The notes under the pieces: generated by a model | Told to the model about the DNA's origin: nothing | The model's database searches: none | The model's input: only the letters and a program-made list of their open reading frames with translations | In this document: positions 57,964 through 64,000 of the stretch, piece after piece | How the letters are laid out: each line of letters begins with the position of its first letter | How positions within the stretch are numbered: position 1 is the first letter of the stretch | Assembly: GCF_004564075.1 (NCBI RefSeq) | Contig: NZ_CP038256.1 | Coordinates: 1,736,001 to 1,800,000, forward strand | Length of the DNA stretch: 64,000 nucleotides | Reading direction: 5' to 3' | DNA from: Microbacterium sediminis | GTDB taxonomy: Bacteria; Actinomycetota; Actinomycetes; Actinomycetales; Microbacteriaceae | Made by a program: the position numbers and the translations under genes

Positions 57964-60351
57964 TCACACCGCGCTGTAGGCGACGATGCCGCGGCGCACC
58001 TGGTCGAGGGCCTTGCGGGCGGTGCGGGCGAGGTCGTCGTCGGCGACGATCGAGAGCTGATCGAGCAGGTCGATCGTCTGCTTCGCCCAGCGCACGAAGT
58101 CGCCCGCCGCCATGTCGGCCTCGCCGAGCACGCGGTCGAGCATCTGACCGCGGGCCCACAGGTGCATGGCCTCGGCCAGCCCCGTGGAGACCTCCTGGGT
58201 GCCGGGCAGCCGGTGGTCCTGCTCGAGGTCGTCCAGGCGGGCCCACAGCTCCTGCGTGCGCCCCAGCGCCTCGCGGAACGGGCCGCGCGGCAGGCGGTGG
58301 TCGCCGCCGTCGTCGCGACGCGGCTCGTACACGAGGCAGCACGCCAGGGCGGCGAGGGAGGGCGCGTCGAGGCCCTTCCAGATGCCGGCCCGCAGCGACT
58401 CGGCCACGAGCAGGTCGCGGTCGCCGTAGATCCGCTTCATGCGCGCGCCGGCCTCGGTGAGCGTGGCCTCGTTGCCGTCGAGCACCACGTACTCGAGCTC
58501 GACGAGCACGTCGATGATTCGATCGAACTGGCGGGCGACGGTGCCGGTGCGCGAGGCGATCTGGCGCCGGATCTTGTCGGTCTCGCGCTTGAGCTTCTGA
58601 TAGCGCTCGCCCCACCGGGCGTGCTGCTCGCGGTCGGGGCACGAGTGGCAGCCGTGCCGCGACATGCGCTTGCGGAGCGACGCGATCTCGCGGTTGCGCT
58701 GCTCGCGCTTGCCGCGCGAGGCCCCCACGTCGCGCCGCTGCGCCTTCTCGAGGTCGCTGAGCTCGCGCCGCATGGCCGAGTACTCGACGAAGTCGCCTCG
58801 GTCGCAGGCCATGGCCGACGCGTAGCCCTCGAGCGATCCCTCGGCGTCCTTGACCTGCTGCGCGAGCCCGACCACCGAGCGGTCGGCCTGGAACTGGGCG
58901 AACGACGACTCCAGGATCCGCCGCGCCCGCTGGCGACCGAACTGATCGATGAGGTTCACGGCCATGTTGTAGGTGGGCCGGAACGAGGAGTTCAGCGGAT
59001 AGGTGCGGCGCGAGGCGAGCGAGGCCACGGACTGCGGGTCCAGGCCCTCGGTCCACTGGACGACGGCGTGACCCTCGACGTCGATCCCCCGTCGCCCGGC
59101 GCGGCCGGTCAGCTGCGTATACTCGCCCGGCGTGATCGCCACGCGCGACTCGCCGTTGAACTTCTCGAGCTTCTCGAGCACCACGGTGCGGGCGGGCATG
59201 TTGATGCCGAGCGCGAGGGTCTCGGTCGCGAAGACGGCCTTGAGCAGCTTGCGCTGGAAGAGCTCCTCGACGACCTCCTTGAACGCCGGAAGCAGGCCGG
59301 CGTGATGGGCGGCGACGCCGCGCTCGAGGCTCTCGCGCCATTCCCACCAGCCGAGCACGCCGAGGTCCTCGTCGGCGAGCGTCCCCGTGCGCTCGTCGAC
59401 GACGCGGCGGATCTCCTCGCGCTCCTCGGCCGTCGTCAGGCGCAGGCCGGATCGGCGCACCTGCTGCACGGCGCCGTCGCAGCCGGCGCGGCTGAAGATG
59501 AAGAAGATCGCCGGCAGCAGGTTGGCGCGCTCCAGCAGCTGCACCACCTCGGGACGATCGATGCGCGGGATCCGCCGGTCGGGCTTGACGTATCCGCGGC
59601 GGAACTCGCGATGGCCCCGGCCGCGCCGGCGCCCCTCGGAGCCGCGGCCGGACCAGTCCCCGCTGCCGGCGCCGCCGATCCGCAGCAGCTCGCGATTGAC
59701 GCGGTCCGAGCCGGAGTGCCCGTCGAACAGCGGCAGCAGGTCGCCGCGCACGAGCACGTGCTGCTCGAGCGGGACGGGACGGATCTCCGAGACGATCACC
59801 TCGGTGTCGCCGCGGACCGTGCCCAGCCAGTCGCCGAACTCCTCGGCGTTCGAGACGGTCGCCGACAGCGACACGAGCCGCACGCTCTCCGGCAGGTGGA
59901 TGATCACCTCTTCCCACACGGCGCCGCGGAAGCGATCGGCGAGGTAGTGCACCTCGTCCATCACCACGTAGCGCAGGCCGGTGAGCGCCGAGGAGCCGGC
60001 GTAGATCATGTTGCGCAGCACCTCGGTCGTCATCACGACGACGCGGGCGTTGCCGTTGATGTTCACGTCGCCGGTGAGGAGGCCGACGTTGGCCTCGCCG
60101 TAGACGTCCTGCAGCTCGCGGAACTTCTGGTTCGACAGCGCCTTGATCGGGGTCGTGTAGAACGCCTTGTCGCCCGGGGTCTGCATCGCCAGGTGCACGG
60201 CGAACTCGCCGACGATCGTCTTGCCGGCGCCCGTGGGCGCGGCCACGAGCACGCTGCGGCCCTCCTCGAGCGCCTCGCAGCCCGCGACCTGGAAGGGATC
60301 GAGCTCGAACCGCTGCGCCTTCGCGAACTGCTCGGTCAGGGGGTGCCGCAT
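57964..60351 (-). CDS. helY: Ski2-like DExH-box RNA helicase HelY
   Basis: A 795-residue superfamily 2 helicase. Q/Walker A AAPTGAGKTIVGE near residue 38, TTPIKALSNQK, Walker B VMDEVHYLAD near 130, SLSATVSNAEEF, and in the second core domain GINMPARTVVLEKL and QLTGRAGRRGIDVEGH. The C-terminal part has CHSCPDREQHARWGERYQKL, a Cys-rich segment typical of HelY. Related to Mtr4/Ski2, which feed RNA to exonucleases. The length is a little short of mycobacterial HelY. It follows tatC by 4 bases. Confidence 0.9.
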   Translation of the reverse strand: MRHPLTEQFAKAQRFELDPFQVAGCEALEEGRSVLVAAPTGAGKTIVGEFAVHLAMQTPGDKAFYTTPIKALSNQKFRELQDVYGEANVGLLTGDVNINGNARVVVMTTEVLRNMIYAGSSALTGLRYVVMDEVHYLADRFRGAVWEEVIIHLPESVRLVSLSATVSNAEEFGDWLGTVRGDTEVIVSEIRPVPLEQHVLVRGDLLPLFDGHSGSDRVNRELLRIGGAGSGDWSGRGSEGRRRGRGHREFRRGYVKPDRRIPRIDRPEVVQLLERANLLPAIFFIFSRAGCDGAVQQVRRSGLRLTTAEEREEIRRVVDERTGTLADEDLGVLGWWEWRESLERGVAAHHAGLLPAFKEVVEELFQRKLLKAVFATETLALGINMPARTVVLEKLEKFNGESRVAITPGEYTQLTGRAGRRGIDVEGHAVVQWTEGLDPQSVASLASRRTYPLNSSFRPTYNMAVNLIDQFGRQRARRILESSFAQFQADRSVVGLAQQVKDAEGSLEGYASAMACDRGDFVEYSAMRRELSDLEKAQRRDVGASRGKREQRNREIASLRKRMSRHGCHSCPDREQHARWGERYQKLKRETDKIRRQIASRTGTVARQFDRIIDVLVELEYVVLDGNEATLTEAGARMKRIYGDRDLLVAESLRAGIWKGLDAPSLAALACCLVYEPRRDDGGDHRLPRGPFREALGRTQELWARLDDLEQDHRLPGTQEVSTGLAEAMHLWARGQMLDRVLGEADMAAGDFVRWAKQTIDLLDQLSIVADDDLARTARKALDQVRRGIVAYSAV

Positions 60352-60355
60352 GGGC

Positions 60356-61165
60356 CTACACCTCGATGTACAGGTCGGGGTTCTGCTTCCGCTTGCGGCG
60401 GTCGAACAGCAGCGAGACGAGCGCGGCCGCCAGATACAGCACGAACAGGATGAGGCCGAGCACGATCATCGAGATGATGTCGGCCGGCGACGACGCGAGC
60501 ATCCCGAAGACGAGGCCGATGATGAGCGCGAACCGCCACCCCTTGAGGATCGTCTTGCCGCTCACCACGCCCGCGAGGTTCAGGGCCACGAGGAACACGG
60601 GCAGCACGAAGGCGATGCCGACGATCGTGATGAGCTTGAAGACGAAGTCGTAGTACGCCGCCGACTCGTAGAACTGCGAGGCGAACTGCTCCTCCGGCAC
60701 GAACTCGCTCATCACGAGGATGAGCCGCGGCAGCAGGTAGATGGCGACGGCGCAGCCGCCGAAGAAGAGCGGGATCGCGGCGGCCATGAAGCCGACCGTG
60801 TACTGGATCTCCTTCTTCTTCAGGCCCGGCATGATGAACGCCCAGATCTGCCACAGCCAGACGGGCGCCGAGATGATCAGGCCGATCGCGAACGAGATGC
60901 GGATGCGCATGTCGAACGGCCCCGTGATCGTGGTGTAGACGAGCCGCGTGAAGTCGTCGCCGAGCTGCTCGGACACCTCACGGATCGGGTACAGCAGCCA
61001 CTCGATCACCCAGTCGGTGAGGAAGTAGGCGACGACCATGCCGACCACGAGCGCGAGGGCGGCGATCATGAGCCGCTTGCGCAGCTCGAGCAGGTGACCC
61101 GCGAGGGTCATCCGCCGCTCGTGGGGCGGTTCCTCCGCGTCGATGGTCACGTCGGGCGTGGCCAC
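60356..61165 (-). CDS. tatC: Sec-independent translocase TatC
   Basis: A 269-residue protein with six helices. MTLAGHLLELRKRLMIAA is the conserved N-terminal motif that binds twin-arginine signals, followed by GPFDMRIRISFAIGL and PGLKKKEIQYTVGF, and MLASSPADIISMIVLGL in the last helices. It forms the receptor of the Tat pathway. The GTG start 61165 lies 6 bases after the tatA stop, so they are co-transcribed. The C-terminal basic tail is cytosolic. Confidence 0.95.
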   Translation of the reverse strand: MATPDVTIDAEEPPHERRMTLAGHLLELRKRLMIAALALVVGMVVAYFLTDWVIEWLLYPIREVSEQLGDDFTRLVYTTITGPFDMRIRISFAIGLIISAPVWLWQIWAFIMPGLKKKEIQYTVGFMAAAIPLFFGGCAVAIYLLPRLILVMSEFVPEEQFASQFYESAAYYDFVFKLITIVGIAFVLPVFLVALNLAGVVSGKTILKGWRFALIIGLVFGMLASSPADIISMIVLGLILFVLYLAAALVSLLFDRRKRKQNPDLYIEV

Positions 61166-61171
61166 CGGGGA

Positions 61172-61435
61172 TTACGGCTTGGGGTCGGTCGCGTCCGACG
61201 AGGGCGCGGCCGGCGGCGTCGCGGGGCCCGGCTGCTCGGCGGCGGTCGAGGAAGCGGTCGTCGAAGGGGCGGCACCGTCCTTGGTGCTCTCCTCCTTCAT
61301 CTGCTTGATCTCGCCGCGGAAGACACGCGCCGACTGACCGAGGCTCTTCGCGAGGGCGGGCAGGCGCGCGGCGCCGAAGATGAGCAGGACGATCGCGAGG
61401 ATCAGCAGGATCTGCCAGATGCCCGGCATGTGCAT
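61172..61435 (-). CDS. tatA: Sec-independent translocase TatA
   Basis: An 87-residue protein: one N-terminal helix (IWQILLILAIVLLIFGAARL), the amphipathic helix LPALAKSLGQSARVFRGE and a Ser/Thr/Ala/Pro-rich tail. It forms the pore part of the Tat system. First gene of the tatA-tatC-helY-lnt run. ATG 61435 and ATG 61429 differ by two residues. Confidence 0.94.
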   Translation of the reverse strand: MHMPGIWQILLILAIVLLIFGAARLPALAKSLGQSARVFRGEIKQMKEESTKDGAAPSTTASSTAAEQPGPATPPAAPSSDATDPKP

Positions 61436-61517
61436 GGTGTCTCCGTACGTCGGGGGAAGCGTGCGCGGTCAGTCTAACCCGCCGGTATCCCGAACGACCC
61501 GAGGTCCGCCGCCGGGT

Positions 61518-62486
61518 TCAGCCCTCGCCGTAGAGGGCGAGCGCCGCCTCGGTCCACTCGACCGTCGCCCGCCGGGCCGCGGCCGGCTCGAGGATCTCCA
61601 CGGCGCCGCCGCGGCGCGCGGCCAGCCGCTTCAGGCTGCGGGCGTCGGCCACCCTCAGCCGCGCGGTGGAGACGCCACCGGCCTCCTCGACCTCGGCCCG
61701 ATCGAGGTACTCCCCCACGAGCGGCGCGATCTCGCTGCGGAAGCGGATCACGGCCACCTCGTCGTCGGCGCTCGGCTCGAACAGCTCCGGCACGGCCTCG
61801 TTCCCGTGCTCGGCCGGCGTGTCGGTGAGGCGCGGATCGCTGATGCGCTCCAGGTTGAACGTGCGCATCGCCCGGCGCAGGTGGCACCAGCCCTGCAGGA
61901 ACCACTGACCGTTGGAGATGACGACCTTGGCCGGGTCCACGGTGCGGGTCGTGGCCGGGGCGTCGGGCGCGCGATAGGTGAAAGACACCGCCACGCGCTC
62001 CCGCAGCGCGCGCGAGACGAGCTCGCGCACCTCGTCGACCCGCGGCGGGACCACGACGACGTCGGCCGGCGCGGCCGACGCCCCCGCGGCGAGCTTGGCG
62101 ATGAGGCCCTGGACCACCTCGGACTCGGCGACGCCGGGCATCGTGCTCGCCAGGCGCAGGCCCGCCAGGAGCGCGGCGGCCTCGCGCGAGGTGAGGCGCG
62201 GCGCCCGGTCGAGCGCGGGGGCGTACGTGATCGAGATGCGGTCGCGCTCCTCGAGCAGGTCCCAGTCGATGTCGAACATCTCGTGCGGCATCTGCCAGAA
62301 CTCGTCCGAGCCGGGCAGGCCGATCACCGTGAGCTTCTCGACCATCCCGCGCAGCTGGGCGGGCGTGACCCCGAACTCCTCGGCGGCCTCGGCGACGGAG
62401 ACCTCGCCGCGCTCGAGCAGGTAGGGCACGAGGGTCAGCAGCAGCTGGACGCGATCGCTCGCGACGAGCGCGGCTCGGCGCTTCAC
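61518..62486 (-). CDS. pafC: WYL-domain regulator PafC
   Basis: A 322-residue regulator: winged-helix region (VSVAEAAEEFGVTPAQLRGMVE, about 25-65), a middle helical linker, a WYL-type domain (VSFTYRAPDA, GQWFLQGWCHLRRAMRTFNLERI) and a C-terminal WCX segment. PafB and PafC together activate the LexA/RecA-independent DNA-damage response. Its GTG overlaps the pafB stop. The last residues are 38 bases from tatA's upstream region. Confidence 0.9.
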   Translation of the reverse strand: MKRRAALVASDRVQLLLTLVPYLLERGEVSVAEAAEEFGVTPAQLRGMVEKLTVIGLPGSDEFWQMPHEMFDIDWDLLEERDRISITYAPALDRAPRLTSREAAALLAGLRLASTMPGVAESEVVQGLIAKLAAGASAAPADVVVVPPRVDEVRELVSRALRERVAVSFTYRAPDAPATTRTVDPAKVVISNGQWFLQGWCHLRRAMRTFNLERISDPRLTDTPAEHGNEAVPELFEPSADDEVAVIRFRSEIAPLVGEYLDRAEVEEAGGVSTARLRVADARSLKRLAARRGGAVEILEPAAARRATVEWTEAALALYGEG

Positions 62487-63466
62487 GCGCTCACCCCCCG
62501 ATGCAGATCGCGGGTGGCGCGGAGGCGCTCGATGACGGCCTCACGCAGATCGGCCGGCTCGACCACTCGCACCTCCGGCCCGTACGAGGCGAGCTCGTCG
62601 GCCAGCACGTGCCGATCGACGTAGGGCACGCGGATCCCCTGGGCCTGCGGCTCCCCGCGGCGCCCGAGCCGCAGCGATGCCTCCGTGCCCGGCTCGACCT
62701 CCAGCAGCGCCGACTGCCGCGCCGCGACCTCCTCGAGGCCCCGCTGTGCGCGCTCGCCCGCCCCCTCGCGCAGCGACGGGTCGAACCGCTCGCGGCGCGT
62801 GACGACGTCGCCCACGATGCGGCTGAGCAGGAAGGTGCGCGGCCCTCCCGCGTCCACGTCGTGCACGTAGACGTGCCAGCGCGCCTCGTAGTCGACGAGG
62901 GCCAGCGGGAACACGCGGCGGCGGCGCGGATGCTCGTCGCCCGGCTTGAGGTAGTCGAACTCCACGGCGGCGCACTCGTCGATCGCCTCCTGCAGCGGTG
63001 CGAACGCCGCCTCGCGGGCGGTCATCCGCGGCGCGAAGCCGAGGATCGGCTCGTCCACGTCGATGCCGAGCGCGCGGATCTTGCGCAGGCCCCGCTGGGC
63101 GTCCTGCGACAGCGATCCCTCGCTCCACACGCTGCCGGCCAGGCTCAGCACCGCGAGCTCCGCGGGAGTGAACTCGAGGTTCTCGGGCAGGTCGTACTCC
63201 GCCTTCGGGATCCGGTAGCGCGCATCGCGCAGGTCGTTCGGGTCGGCGGCGTCGCCGATCGTCTCCACCGGCACGCCCACGCGGCGCAGCTCCTCCTTGT
63301 CGCGCTCGAACATCTTCTCGAGCGCGTCGGTCGAGGCCTCCGCCTGCCGCTGCCGATACCCCGACACGTTGTCGAGGATCTGCTGCTTGGTGAGGCCGAT
63401 CTCCGTCGCCATGAGCGCGACGACGAGATTCAGCTGCCGCTCTTCGGCGGGGATTCTCTCGGCCAC
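62483..63466 (-). CDS. pafB: WYL-domain regulator PafB
   Basis: A 327-residue paralogue of PafC: ERQLNLVVALMATEIGLTKQQI winged helix, then a WYL domain with VEFDYLKPGDE, DYEARWHVYVHDVDAG and RTFLLSRIVGDVV. It works with PafC as heterodimer-like activator of DNA-repair genes in actinobacteria. The GTG start 63466 is 6 bases after TAGGAT, a leaderless arrangement. The stop overlaps pafC by GTGA, as in other actinobacteria. Confidence 0.9.
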   Translation of the reverse strand: MAERIPAEERQLNLVVALMATEIGLTKQQILDNVSGYRQRQAEASTDALEKMFERDKEELRRVGVPVETIGDAADPNDLRDARYRIPKAEYDLPENLEFTPAELAVLSLAGSVWSEGSLSQDAQRGLRKIRALGIDVDEPILGFAPRMTAREAAFAPLQEAIDECAAVEFDYLKPGDEHPRRRRVFPLALVDYEARWHVYVHDVDAGGPRTFLLSRIVGDVVTRRERFDPSLREGAGERAQRGLEEVAARQSALLEVEPGTEASLRLGRRGEPQAQGIRVPYVDRHVLADELASYGPEVRVVEPADLREAVIERLRATRDLHRGVSA

Positions 63467-63472
63467 TCGCCC

Positions 63473-63478
63473 ATCCTA
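63473..63478 (-). promoter_or_regulatory. -10 hexamer of pafBC, leaderless type
   Basis: Minus-strand TAGGAT, 6 bases before GTG 63466. Confidence 0.55.
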
Positions 63479-63501
63479 GGGAGAGCGAGGGGCCGCCGCG
63501 G

Positions 63502-64000
63502 TCACGACGCGGGCGTCTCCTCCACGCCGACGATGTCGATCACGAAGACGAGCGTGGCATCGGCCGGGATCGTCGCGCCGCTGCCCTGCTCGCCGTAGCC
63601 GAGCTCGGGCGGGATGACGGCCATGACCTGCGAGCCGACCTTCTGCCCCTGCAACGCCTGCTCGAATCCGGGGATCATGCCGCCCGGGGTGGCCAGCAGC
63701 AGGCTGCCGTTCTCCCACGACGAGTCGAAGACGGTCTTCTCGTCCCACAGCACCCCGGTGTACTGCACCACGGCGGTGTCGCCCTCGCCGATCGTGGGGC
63801 CGTCGCCCTCGAGCAGCGTCTGCACGACGAGGTCGGCCGGCGGCTGCGCGTCGGGCACCGTGATGCCGGGACGCCCCTGCGGATCGCGGACCACCGACGG
63901 CAGCCCGCCGCCGGTGTTGTACACGGGCGAGCCCCAGGCCGCCGTGGGGTACACGCGGCGCAGGTCGACGACGGCGATGACGCCGCCCTCCTGCGGGAAT
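63502..64000 (-). CDS. FKBP-type peptidyl-prolyl isomerase, C-terminal part (cut by window end)
   Basis: The frame stays open to 63999, so the start is outside. Visible: end of a first FKBP-like or linker part (EGGVIAVVDLRRVYPTAAWG), then a complete FKBP domain with VVQYTGVLWDEKTVFDSSW, PGFEQALQGQKVGSQVMAVIPPELGYGEQG and TLVFVIDIVGV. The family speeds prolyl isomerisation; actinobacterial members of this layout are often secreted lipoproteins, but the N-terminus is not seen. It is followed by pafBC on the same strand. Confidence 0.88.
   Translation of the reverse strand, partial: FPQEGGVIAVVDLRRVYPTAAWGSPVYNTGGGLPSVVRDPQGRPGITVPDAQPPADLVVQTLLEGDGPTIGEGDTAVVQYTGVLWDEKTVFDSSWENGSLLLATPGGMIPGFEQALQGQKVGSQVMAVIPPELGYGEQGSGATIPADATLVFVIDIVGVEETPAS

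Noticed and set aside
56354..59917. Single fused gene of about 1190 codons including lnt
   Set aside because: The upstream two thirds are out of frame with the real helY; lnt starts at ATG 57919 with its own -10.

Overview
The window is very GC-rich, densely packed DNA with many GTG starts, many 4-base ATGA/GTGA gene overlaps and a gene set typical of Microbacteriaceae: SepH, DUF3159/DUF3710/Dut/DUF3093/DUF4193, PafB/PafC, GlnA/GlnE/GlnA2, an HrdB-like SigA and a ParC/ParE pair. A chromosomal segment of a Microbacterium-like actinobacterium is the best fit. This assignment comes from gene families and order read by eye, not from a database search.

Layout. 1-2067: end of a type III polyketide synthase operon (PKS, methyltransferase, flavin monooxygenase), the gene order of phenolic-lipid (Srs-type) loci. 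2170-4126: small conserved genes, including an eRF1-like (baeRF) gene with an apparent single-base frameshift. 4130-5296: terminators and four minus-strand tRNAs (Gly-GCC, Cys-GCA, Val-GAC, Val-CAC) around a short siderophore-interacting-type gene. 5371-9769: orphan MazF-like protein, AmtB, ZapE and a secreted or anchored hydrolase. 9795-14998: DUF3000, RNase D, and the fatty-acid oxidation pair FadA/FadB. 15104-20755: DUF2975/YozG-type regulator pair, Dxs and aconitase. 20893-24825: the conserved DUF3159-DUF3710-dut / DUF3093 / DUF4193 / sepH block.

24845-27529 is the one clearly accessory stretch. Two related non-coding composite repeats flank a gene of visibly different base composition and a complete IS481-type element with 32-bp terminal inverted repeats and a 6-bp CCTAGC target duplication. 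27537-36177: a type I phosphodiesterase, then topoisomerase parC and parE separated by an EamA transporter / MocR regulator pair with overlapping starts. 36373-41242: DUF7455, an alanine racemase with an extra C-terminal-type domain at its front, a divergent ATP-grasp protein, a CofE-like ligase and the primary sigma factor. 41398-47179: PAC2, leucyl aminopeptidase, dihydrolipoyl dehydrogenase and 2-oxo acid dehydrogenase E2. 47215-50031: a membrane-anchored pseudokinase-like protein, DUF4191 and RDD. 50167-56026: the nitrogen cluster glnA, glnE and glnA2, with a GlnR-type box before glnA (50059-50096) and a half site before amtB. 56109-61435: tatA-tatC-helY-lnt-small protein operon. 61518-63466: pafBC. 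63502-64000: an FKBP-type prolyl isomerase cut by the window end.

Functional links: central carbon metabolism (aconitase, LpdA, E2, beta-oxidation), nitrogen assimilation and its adenylylation control (AmtB, GlnA, GlnE, GlnA2), DNA topology and division (ParC/ParE, SepH, ZapE), protein export and lipidation (TatAC, Lnt), and DNA-damage response (PafBC). Many genes have a TAnnnT hexamer 6-8 bases before the start codon, which suggests leaderless transcription is common here. The most unusual protein seen is the alanine racemase at 36640-38070.
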